From positions 62,001 through 126,000 of the forward strand of contig JAFGRW010000115.1 in assembly GCA_016934935.1 (NCBI GenBank): a stretch of 64,000 bases of DNA, given 5' to 3'. Shown in pieces: positions 30,263 to 38,722 of this stretch. Positions within the stretch are counted from its first letter, which is position 1. Every line of letters starts with the position of its first letter. Below the pieces are notes generated by a model, which saw nothing but the letters and a program-made list of their open reading frames with translations, was not told where the DNA came from and made no database searches. This stretch comes from Spirochaetota bacterium. Lineage in GTDB: Bacteria; Spirochaetota; UBA4802; JAFGJZ01. The position numbers and the translations under genes are program-made.

Positions 30263-31006
30263 CTATTTTACACGGAAATCCTGAATAATTTGAATTACAA
30301 AGCTGATAAGGGCGGACATTACATAGAGGAAAAGAAGACTAAACACAATAAATAACATATATTTGCGAAAAGCAAAAAGCAGGCTTGCCAAAACTATAAT
30401 AAAAACTGCAAGTTTAATTCCATGAAGCTTTGCCAGCAGGACAGCCTGCGGTTTAGAAAAACTCATTGTAGATATCATTAAAAGTGCGATAATTACAAAA
30501 GCTGGAACAAAAATATAAAGATAATCAGTAACGCAAATAGCTGTATCAGAGAAAACCGAAGCATTAGCACTGATCGGAACAAGAGCTATAGCAATTCCAG
30601 CAATCGGTGAAGGTAATCCGCAAAAATGTTTCGAATCATGTGAAACATTAAATCGTGCCAAACGATAAGCTCCACAGACAGGGAAAAGAGTAGCCAGAAA
30701 AGCGCCCGCAGGAATAGAATTATAGTTTAATGTAATCACCATATCACAGAAATAGGCACTATATGCCAAATACCCAGGCGCAACACCAAAAGTAATACAA
30801 TCGGCTAATGAGTCCAGCTCAGCACCTATACGGCTTTCGACTTTCAAAAACCGGGCAACCTGACCGTCAAAACCATCAAAAAGAGCCGCGAAAAGTATAA
30901 GAAAGCCTGAAAGCACAAACTGCCCCTTGGAAGCATACACAATCGATAAAAACCCAAAAACCAGATTTCCCATCGTTAAAGTATTAGGTATCCAGGCTAA
31001 ATTCAT
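30263..31006 (-). CDS. pssA: CDP-diacylglycerol--serine O-phosphatidyltransferase
   Basis: PNTLTMGNLVFGFLSIVYA...FAALFDGFDGQVARFLKVESRIGAELDSLADCITFGVAPG (DGxxAR..GxxxDxxxD motif). Confidence 0.93.
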   Translation of the reverse strand: MNLAWIPNTLTMGNLVFGFLSIVYASKGQFVLSGFLILFAALFDGFDGQVARFLKVESRIGAELDSLADCITFGVAPGYLAYSAYFCDMVITLNYNSIPAGAFLATLFPVCGAYRLARFNVSHDSKHFCGLPSPIAGIAIALVPISANASVFSDTAICVTDYLYIFVPAFVIIALLMISTMSFSKPQAVLLAKLHGIKLAVFIIVLASLLFAFRKYMLFIVFSLLFLYVMSALISFVIQIIQDFRVK

Positions 31007-31111
31007 GTAGAGCTCCCAATATTAAAATTTCAGGTTATAATTCCAAAAGAATTTGTAGCTTTTGATTTGGTAATCTTTCATTGATTTATAAATCAATTTT
31101 ATAATAAAAAA

Positions 31112-31196
31112 TGCCGCGAGAGGGATTTGAACCCTCACAGGCGAATGCCCACCAGACCCTGAACCTGGCGCGTCTACCAATTCCGCCATCGCGGCA
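31112..31196 (-). tRNA. tRNA-Leu (anticodon CAG)
   Basis: TGCCGCGATGGCGGAATTGGTAGACGCGCCAGGTTCAGGGTCTGGTGGGCATTCGCCTGTGAGGGTTCAAATCCCTCTCGCGGCA; folds with long variable arm. Confidence 0.96.
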
Positions 31197-31256
31197 ACAA
31201 TAATTTTATAACTATAGATTTATCATATTTTATGTCAAGATGTTTACCAATTCAAA

Positions 31257-33947
31257 TCAACCGTTATAAACTGATAACTCCTCAATTACATACTGACTTT
31301 CCCGGCCTCCCAGATGAAGTGTAACCTCGTCACCGATTTTTTTACCGCGCAAAGTAACCGCAACATCTGACCGATACGATAAGATACCCTTTTCGAAGTC
31401 CACATCCCATGGTCCAAGAATAGTAATAACCATGGATTGATTATCATCCTTGTTCATCAGCGTAACGACAGAACCGATTGTCACGACATCTTTATCAGCT
31501 TTGGCCGGATCGATTATTTCTGCCACTTTTAGCTCTGAATCAAGTTTTGAAATGGACTTTTTAATTATTGACTGTTGTTCAAGTAGAGCGTTATAGTCAA
31601 CATTCTCTCGCAAGTCTCCCGATACATCGACAGTACTTGCCAGCCCTTTTTGAATCTGAACCATCTCAACATTTCGCATATGGTTCAGTTCTTTTTTCTT
31701 ACGCTCTAATCCTGCTGCTGTAACAAAGATCTTTTCTTCTTCGCTTTCTTCAATAACTGCCGAACCCGATCTTTCAGCATTAAAATCAGGAAATTTTTCC
31801 CTGATTACTTCTTCAAACTTGTCCATTTCACTTTCGTCAATATGTTCGGTATTAGCTGCTATATCGTACAACTTGCCCAGGAACTGTTCTTCGTTTTCTG
31901 ATACTATTTCATGTAACAATTCAAGGTCGTTTTCGAATAAAATTTCATACGCCATATTTTTAAGGCGATTACCTTTAGTCTCGGATTTATCAATTGAATT
32001 ATAAACCCTAAAAAGAGATAGCACAAGACCCGCTTTTGAATAGTCAAGCCACTCGTATATCCAGCTTTTCAAAAGAATATTTCTGGCTACCCACAGGAAG
32101 ACTTCAGGATTCTCTTTTGACGCAGCCGTAATTCTTTCAATAAAATCATTAATAGTACCATACTCTTTTTCTATAATTAGCAAATTAAATATGTATTTGT
32201 GAATTCTGACAGGTATCTCAAATAAAATTTTGCTGACAATGCTTACCCAATTTTCACGATGTTCCCTGATAAGATTTACAAAATCCTTTTTATTATCATA
32301 GGAAGATATCTTCATGCAAATTATTGGTAAATCGTCCGATTCTTCAATGTATGAAACTACCTGTTTTTTAATACTGCCCAAATCTGATTTTTCTTTACTG
32401 AATTTCTCCAAGTCAGATAAAATAAAGTATGCCAATATCAGTTTTGTCGCGGATTTACTAGATGCGGCACTGGAAAAATAGTCTATGAAATACACTACCT
32501 GTTCAGAACCTTCGTTTACATCAACATTATTAACAAACTCGTGCGCTATATCAAGGCGTCCGCTAAAAGAATCCGCGTTAGAAAACTTTTTCAAAAGTTC
32601 ATCAGCATACGAAATCGGATTTTCACGTAAAACAAGCTGATCCTTTTTATTTGGAGCAAAACCTATTGATGGATCTTTCTTAATAAGACCGCGTACCTTT
32701 GTCCACCATCTTGACCAGTTTTTAACACTTACATAAACCGGTATTAAATCCCTTTTCAGTTCGGGAACACTTACCGTATCATCATTTGATTTTAGAATAA
32801 TTTTGATAAACTCGATAACATCATCTTTAAAAAGCTTTTGCATCTTTTCAGGTTCCAGATGCTGTCTTACATAAAGATGATCATTATTGAGCGCCAATAA
32901 GGACTGCAGAGCCATGTTTACCGACATACGATGATCTTCTTTACCCTCAAAATTGATAATAACATTTTCATCATCAATTGATACTATTTGACCTAGCCCC
33001 CAGGTTCGATGAAAAACATAAGTATCTGAATCGAAAATAATATTATTTTCGAAAGCTTTAATTGCTGCCACTACTGGAGTATTTGTATTATCAAGATTCG
33101 ATAATTTGACAAACCGATTTAACTGGGAATGATCTTTGTATACAGTTTTATATAACGAAATCAATGCATGACGCAAATCGTTGTCTTTTGGCGCATAATT
33201 GAGTGTTTTTTTAAGATAGTTTATTGCTGTTTCCGGGTCTACATTTTTGTATTTTTCATAAAGAGCTTTTAATAAAGCTACCGACACATCTTTTCGCTGA
33301 AGGTCTGCAAGCATTCTGTCAATCCGGTCAAAATATGATACATCATCCCAGCATTTATCTACGATTTTTGGCCAAACCTCATTGATTCCTTTTACATCAC
33401 TATTTTTAATATAACCCTCAAGCGCCAATTTCAAATAGTGAACACTTTTGGCCTGATCCTCTTCTTCAAGAGTTTGAGATAATTTTCGCGCTATATCCGC
33501 GTCAAACCTGTTAATTTTTATTAACTCTTCCCAAACCGGAACAGCCTCTTTACGTCTTTTTAATTTTTCCAGACTCATCGCAAGAGCTTTCAAAGCAGTG
33601 CTGTTTTCGCCATATTCCAAAACCTTGTCTGCTAAATGCTCCACAACAGCCCATTTTTGCAGATCCGAAAAAGTTTTAATTAAACTAATAAGATTATTCT
33701 TTCCATCAATTATATTACAATGAAAAGCTATCAATCCGCTGATATAAAGAGAAGTCACCGATGACGGGTTTTCATCAAGATTATTATCACATGCATCATA
33801 TATTTCTTTAGTCGCATTACCCTGCACACATTCATTAAAAAAAGATTCCAAATTCTTAAAACGGGAAATGCCAACACTTGATGCCCCCATTCTACCGAAA
33901 GACTCCTCTTTTAATAGAGACTCCAAACGATCAATAAATTGCTGCAT
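31257..33947 (-). CDS. greA: GreA-type transcription elongation factor with ~730 aa N-terminal helical/TPR-like extension
   Basis: C-terminal VTAAGLERKKKELNHMRNVEMVQIQKGLASTVDVSGDLRENVDYNALLEQQ...VTIGSVVTL...SYRSDVAVTLRGKKIGDEVTL. Confidence 0.88.
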   Translation of the reverse strand: MQQFIDRLESLLKEESFGRMGASSVGISRFKNLESFFNECVQGNATKEIYDACDNNLDENPSSVTSLYISGLIAFHCNIIDGKNNLISLIKTFSDLQKWAVVEHLADKVLEYGENSTALKALAMSLEKLKRRKEAVPVWEELIKINRFDADIARKLSQTLEEEDQAKSVHYLKLALEGYIKNSDVKGINEVWPKIVDKCWDDVSYFDRIDRMLADLQRKDVSVALLKALYEKYKNVDPETAINYLKKTLNYAPKDNDLRHALISLYKTVYKDHSQLNRFVKLSNLDNTNTPVVAAIKAFENNIIFDSDTYVFHRTWGLGQIVSIDDENVIINFEGKEDHRMSVNMALQSLLALNNDHLYVRQHLEPEKMQKLFKDDVIEFIKIILKSNDDTVSVPELKRDLIPVYVSVKNWSRWWTKVRGLIKKDPSIGFAPNKKDQLVLRENPISYADELLKKFSNADSFSGRLDIAHEFVNNVDVNEGSEQVVYFIDYFSSAASSKSATKLILAYFILSDLEKFSKEKSDLGSIKKQVVSYIEESDDLPIICMKISSYDNKKDFVNLIREHRENWVSIVSKILFEIPVRIHKYIFNLLIIEKEYGTINDFIERITAASKENPEVFLWVARNILLKSWIYEWLDYSKAGLVLSLFRVYNSIDKSETKGNRLKNMAYEILFENDLELLHEIVSENEEQFLGKLYDIAANTEHIDESEMDKFEEVIREKFPDFNAERSGSAVIEESEEEKIFVTAAGLERKKKELNHMRNVEMVQIQKGLASTVDVSGDLRENVDYNALLEQQSIIKKSISKLDSELKVAEIIDPAKADKDVVTIGSVVTLMNKDDNQSMVITILGPWDVDFEKGILSYRSDVAVTLRGKKIGDEVTLHLGGRESQYVIEELSVYNG

Positions 33948-33979
33948 TATTTCCCTCCCATGATTGTCTATTAATAACG

Positions 33980-34010
33980 AAAGTATCCGCCTTGTGCGGG
34001 CGGATACTTT
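33980..34010 (-). terminator. hairpin downstream of the flaA pair
   Basis: AAAGTATCCGCC-TTGTGCG-GGCGGATACTTT, 12-bp perfect stem. Confidence 0.7.
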
Positions 34011-34044
34011 ATATGGTACTTCAGTTAAGTATCACCAACTTTTT

Positions 34045-34848
34045 TTATTCTGTACCGCCGGCAGGAGCAGGTTTCGTCTCTCTTGTTCCTTTGGAACTTT
34101 CGAAAGAATCCTCCAGGCCTGAACCGTCAAAATTAACCTCGTAAGTCTGAGTAAGCACCTTTAGTTGATCAAAAAAGAAAAATACATTAGTTACACGTTC
34201 TCTTGGATCTGATCTTAAAACAAATTTTTCAAGTGTCAATGTTTTAGTCGAAGGATACGAATCAACTGCCTGAGGGATAAACTCAGGAATTTCTACAGAC
34301 ATCGGCCTCCAACCAACAAAACCGACTTCACCGAACTTCAATATATGAGTGCTACCCTCATAATCTTTTACCCAGCACTCAAGATAATATTTGTTACCGC
34401 GTCCATGAACCCAAATTGAAAGACCGCGAGCACGTCCTGGTAAATTTATCGGCTCAGGAGGTGTCATCTTCACTGTATTATGTCCTGGATATTTAAATCT
34501 AAAATTTACTCCAAGAACCTTATCTTTCTTGGTTCCTTTGTTATCAGCCTGCCACTCCTGAGGCTTCATATCAGAAGGAGCTCCATCCACAATTTTTATT
34601 TCAAGAACCGGAACAGGATTCTTTTTGGCCTTTTCATCACCTCCGCCTTTTGTATATGGCTTAGGTTCTGTTTCTACAACCCAGGTTGGAGAAGACTCAA
34701 AATCTTCAACAACAAGAGCCTTAATCTCGTCTATCGATATATCCGGTGGAACATTGGTTATTAGCTGAGAATAAACAGTAGTAACCAGCAATCCAAAGAT
34801 AGAAAGAGATAATATAAACATAATAATCTTAAAATAACGCCGTTTCAT
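34045..34848 (-). CDS. flaA: flagellar filament outer layer protein FlaA-like
   Basis: VEDFESSPTWVVE...RARGLSIWVHGRGNKYYLECWVKDYEGSTHILKFGEVGFVGWRPMSVEIPEFIPQ...LKVLTQTYEVNFDGSGLEDSF. Confidence 0.88.
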   Translation of the reverse strand: MKRRYFKIIMFILSLSIFGLLVTTVYSQLITNVPPDISIDEIKALVVEDFESSPTWVVETEPKPYTKGGGDEKAKKNPVPVLEIKIVDGAPSDMKPQEWQADNKGTKKDKVLGVNFRFKYPGHNTVKMTPPEPINLPGRARGLSIWVHGRGNKYYLECWVKDYEGSTHILKFGEVGFVGWRPMSVEIPEFIPQAVDSYPSTKTLTLEKFVLRSDPRERVTNVFFFFDQLKVLTQTYEVNFDGSGLEDSFESSKGTRETKPAPAGGTE

Positions 34849-34919
34849 TTTTCCTCCATTTATAGCTACAGAGCTACATTTCATTTTCATTACAAGATGA
34901 AGGGCCTGCGGCCCCTATC

Positions 34920-35681
34920 TTACCAGTTATCCTTAATATCAGGATCTCCTGTAAACTCTGAAAGATCTGTAACTATACGAAAGTTATCCATATAAAAGTA
35001 AAAAGTTCCAGGTACCTCAAATTTATCACTTTCAACAAAGAAAGATACAAAATGAAGATTTTTATCCATCATGGCGTACTTGGCAGATTGCGGAAGCCAT
35101 CCAGGTACAATTACACTCATCTCTTTCCAGCCCCAGAAATCAAGACGTCCGACTTTTATCTTATGAATCTTGCCACGGTAGTCCCGAAGCTTGATATAAA
35201 GTGTATGTCTAAACTTACGGCCTAAAACCCAGACCCGTACTTCTTTTGCTTTTCCACGGACAATATATTCGTTCGGCGGAAAAACTTCAACGCGGTCAAA
35301 ACCTCTATCCGCAAAATATGTTTTCGCACCTAACACATACTCATCTTTATGCGTAACACCGTTTTCATCGGTAAGCTCGATCTTAACATCTTCAACTGTA
35401 CCGTCTTCATTAACTTTATTAGGTTTTCCCGGCATTTTACGAATCTTTGTATCTCCAAGGGGACAGGTCGAAACAGCACGCCAATCCTCTGAGTCTTCAA
35501 AGTCATTCATCCAATCAACAACAAGGCCGTCGAGTTTTTTACGTTCACCGCCCCGCGCTGCCGGTGCAGCATCATCGCCTGCCGCATCCTGTGCAATCAG
35601 GCCTATATTAAAATCCCCGGCAAGGACGAACAAAAAACCTGCGAGGATAGTTACCAATAAAGTCTTTACCTCCCTTTTCAT
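34920..35681 (-). CDS. flaA: flagellar filament outer layer protein FlaA-like (second paralogue)
   Basis: MNDFEDSEDWRAVSTCP...AKEVRVWVLGRKFRHTLYIKLRDYRGKIHKIKVGRLDFWGWKEMSVIVPGWLPQ...YFYMDNFRIVTDLSEF. Confidence 0.88.
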   Translation of the reverse strand: MKREVKTLLVTILAGFLFVLAGDFNIGLIAQDAAGDDAAPAARGGERKKLDGLVVDWMNDFEDSEDWRAVSTCPLGDTKIRKMPGKPNKVNEDGTVEDVKIELTDENGVTHKDEYVLGAKTYFADRGFDRVEVFPPNEYIVRGKAKEVRVWVLGRKFRHTLYIKLRDYRGKIHKIKVGRLDFWGWKEMSVIVPGWLPQSAKYAMMDKNLHFVSFFVESDKFEVPGTFYFYMDNFRIVTDLSEFTGDPDIKDNW

Positions 35682-36063
35682 CCTATCAACTCCTTTGACA
35701 ATATGATTTAAACTGATATAAATTCAGAAGACAACAGTACATCAATATAGTTATCTTTGTTCATAATCGGCATATTAATACGAAAAATAAACTCAAAACA
35801 CTGTTTTATATAGTTTGATACAAAAAAAATGACGGGAGTAGAGTTAAAACATAATACATCCAAACCCGGCAAAAATTAAGAACATATAAATCAATGCCAT
35901 ATTAAGACTGCCGCATGAACAAAAAAGCTTTAGTTTAAAATATATATGTGATACGCGCAATGTCAAGTATTAATCCCGATCGGACGGTATATCATTAACT
36001 TATATTAGCACAAGGAGCGGTATGCACCAACAAAAGCAATAATACGACATAATTACAAAACAA

Positions 36064-36090
36064 AACAGAGAGACACCTGGCCTCTCTGTT
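36064..36090 (-). terminator. terminator after the 36115 gene
   Basis: AACAGAGAG/CTCTCTGTT stem; minus strand continues TTGTTTTG. Confidence 0.7.
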
Positions 36091-36114
36091 ATCACTAAAG
36101 AAAATGGTTGGTTA

Positions 36115-36714
36115 TTAAGCGTCTTTAGCAAGTGTTCCGTAAAGTTCACCCATAAATCCAAGACCGATACTAGTTGCAAAAAGCATACATGCTACCATCA
36201 CCAAGCCACCAAGAGCCGCGCTGATTTTGCTGAATATTGTAACAAGAATTCCTACAACAATCCATACAACAACCTGCAATACGATCATGCCGAAAAAAAT
36301 TGTCCATTTTTTTCCATAAGTAATATTGTTACTCTTCTTGATTGCATCCAAAGGAGTATACTCTTTATCGGCAACAAGAATCAGAGCAAGCATCCAAGCT
36401 ATCATGATAACATAACCAGGTATGATCATAAATATAAAACCTGCTAAAACGCCCATATAAACAAGTCCCATAGTTAAAAAGATCTCACCCATGTTTTTTC
36501 GATATTTAGCATCAAATATTTCTGTAAAAGAAATCTCTTCGTCCCTGGCCATTTTAGCCGGAATGCCAAACCATAAACCGATAGTTGTACCAACATTCAA
36601 ATAGGGAACCAAAAAAGTTATAAAATACAATAAAACATTCACTACAAGTGGACCAACATACTTGATCCCTTTCTTAATACTGTTTTGAACCAAAGAACCT
36701 ACAGTTAATTCCAT
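36115..36714 (-). CDS. multi-pass membrane protein (DUF4013-like)
   Basis: Several hydrophobic helices; NNITYGKKWTIFFGMIVLQVVVWIVVGILVTIF. Confidence 0.6.
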   Translation of the reverse strand: MELTVGSLVQNSIKKGIKYVGPLVVNVLLYFITFLVPYLNVGTTIGLWFGIPAKMARDEEISFTEIFDAKYRKNMGEIFLTMGLVYMGVLAGFIFMIIPGYVIMIAWMLALILVADKEYTPLDAIKKSNNITYGKKWTIFFGMIVLQVVVWIVVGILVTIFSKISAALGGLVMVACMLFATSIGLGFMGELYGTLAKDA

Positions 36715-36908
36715 TGCGCTCTCTCCTTAATTTTTATTTGTTATAAAATAACAGGGATAAATTTAAAAGTAAAGTTTTTTTCAATATAATTCGGGTAATT
36801 AGCGGTAATTTTTTGTCCATGAAGAGTAGCATTTAAATTTGAAATTAAACAGAACAAAGCATCTTAATTATCACACCAAAAAAATTCATCATATAACTAC
36901 AATATTAC

Positions 36909-37526
36909 TTAACCCTTGCGATATATTCTAAACAATCCCGCCAACTTTCCCAATATAACCAGTTCTTTAGGAACTATCGGCTCATAGTTTTCATTTGCCG
37001 GCAAAAGCCTGATAGTACCATCTTTTTTACTAAAGGTTTTTAAAGTTGCTTCATCCCCGATCAGAGCGGCAATAATTTCACCATTAATAGCAGTCTCCTG
37101 TTTACGGATAACTGCAATATCTCCATCAAAAATACCCTCATCTATCATACTGTCTCCCCGCACACGAAGCCCAAAAAACTGCCCTGAACTGAAAGCGGGA
37201 CCTGGTAAACTAAGATAATCTTCTATATTCTCTTCTGCCAAAAGCGGAGCACCCGCTGCTATTGTACCCAAAAGAGGTATTCGTATTGTATTATCATCAT
37301 ACTGAAGCTCACATTCAGTGAGCAACTCGATAGCTCTGGATTTATTTTGTGTACAACGAAGATATCCTTTTTTCTCTATAGCTTTCAAATGATCATAAGC
37401 ACCCTTAACTGAGATTTCAAAGCGATTACCAATTTCCCTGATAGTCGGAGGAAAGCCAGAACCCGAAATAATTTCTTTAATAAAATCAAAGATCTCTCTT
37501 TGACGATCCGTAAGGTCTTTACTCAT
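36909..37526 (-). CDS. lexA: LexA repressor
   Basis: LTDRQREIFDFIKEIISGSGFPPTIREIGNRF; AAGAPLLAEEN cleavage region; VRGDSMIDEGIFDGD catalytic Ser. Confidence 0.96.
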   Translation of the reverse strand: MSKDLTDRQREIFDFIKEIISGSGFPPTIREIGNRFEISVKGAYDHLKAIEKKGYLRCTQNKSRAIELLTECELQYDDNTIRIPLLGTIAAGAPLLAEENIEDYLSLPGPAFSSGQFFGLRVRGDSMIDEGIFDGDIAVIRKQETAINGEIIAALIGDEATLKTFSKKDGTIRLLPANENYEPIVPKELVILGKLAGLFRIYRKG

Positions 37527-37546
37527 AAATCCTCCTTTTTACACTA

Positions 37547-37579
37547 CATACGTATAGCAAACATGAGTATAGATGTCAA
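37547..37579 (-). promoter_or_regulatory. lexA promoter with two overlapping direct-repeat operator-like sites
   Basis: Minus strand TTGACA-17 nt-TATACG; CTATACTCATG and CTATACGTATG spaced 15 bp start to start. Confidence 0.6.
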
Positions 37580-37780
37580 GCAAAAAGAGAATATAAGCGA
37601 TGTGTCATTATGATGGCATGGAATTTTAAATTTTTTTGTCTATAAACGCTTGATTCGCTAACTAAATTTAGCACATACACACGAAATCTTACTAGTGGCC
37701 ATATTTGCTTTACAAATAGTTTTTGTTTATACAAAATGTCTTATATTTGCTCATTTATATATTTTAATTCCGGAGAAAAA

Positions 37781-38605
37781 ATGGTTAAAAACATTTCTGA
37801 AGCATACACTCTTCTCCAGATAAAGCCCGGTGCAACAAATGACGAAATAGCAAAAGCATTTAAAAAAATGGCGATGCTTTATCATCCCGATAAAAATCGC
37901 GACAAGCCTGAGTGGGCCAATAGCAAAATGGCGGCTATTAACAGCGCTTACAATTTTATACTCGGATCACGTTTTGCAACTTCTGAAGAATCTGTAAAGA
38001 AAGAGCCCCCTCCTAAAACAAAACCCACAGATTATTTCGCGCAAAAAATACTACGGGAACAGTTAATCAAATCCTTTGTAAAAGTAAGAGAGGGTACCAA
38101 AGAACACTTATACCGCTACTACCAATTTCAACTGTACAATATTGCACGTCGCGATAATGTTATGAATAGATCAACTTTTAAGGACATAGTTAACCGTATA
38201 AAAAAGTCTTATCATACTGTTCAATCTCTGAGTAACAATACTAAAGACGAGGAACTCATTTCACATTTTAACGTGTTCAACAGAATGATCTTTAACTTTT
38301 ACAAAGCGTCGGAATGCCTTAATATTCTTGATTCTTATAAAAATGTACTCGAAGTTGAAGCATACAACCAGTATCATATAGGTGATAAATATCTGCATGC
38401 GGCCGAAATTGAAGTTTTTTATAACCGTCACAACAGGGGCAAATTCTTTCAAGGTGAATGTGTAGAGAACGCAATGAACGCTAAATTGATTTTTTTACAA
38501 ACTCTCAGAGCCTTTCCAAAATCAACATGGGCAGTCGAAACAGAAATCAAGCTGGAATTTACAGAATCTCTTTTAGCATACATAAATCTTTTTTTTAACG
38601 AATAG
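37781..38605 (+). CDS. J-domain protein with non-standard C-terminal region
   Basis: EAYTLLQIKPGATNDEIAKAFKKMAMLYHPDKNRDKPEWANSKMAAINSAYNFI (HPD motif). Confidence 0.85.
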   Translation: MVKNISEAYTLLQIKPGATNDEIAKAFKKMAMLYHPDKNRDKPEWANSKMAAINSAYNFILGSRFATSEESVKKEPPPKTKPTDYFAQKILREQLIKSFVKVREGTKEHLYRYYQFQLYNIARRDNVMNRSTFKDIVNRIKKSYHTVQSLSNNTKDEELISHFNVFNRMIFNFYKASECLNILDSYKNVLEVEAYNQYHIGDKYLHAAEIEVFYNRHNRGKFFQGECVENAMNAKLIFLQTLRAFPKSTWAVETEIKLEFTESLLAYINLFFNE

Positions 38606-38658
38606 TCTATAACACAGAAAAATTATTTGAAACCATAATCAACGACTCTCTGTAATTA

Positions 38659-38706
38659 AAAAGATAAATAAAAAAGGAGCCAAAGCTCCTTTTTTATTTA
38701 TCTTTT
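38659..38706. terminator. bidirectional terminator between convergent genes
   Basis: Perfect 22-bp inverted repeat AAAAGATAAATAAAAAAGGAGC-CAAA-GCTCCTTTTTTATTTATCTTTT. Confidence 0.9.
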
Positions 38707-38722
38707 ACAGTTTAGCTGTTAT

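Noticed and set aside
31080-31097. ATTGATTTATAAATCAAT perfect palindrome next to tRNA-Leu
   Set aside because: Most likely part of the tRNA 3' terminator region; AT-only palindromes are expected in this AT-rich DNA.
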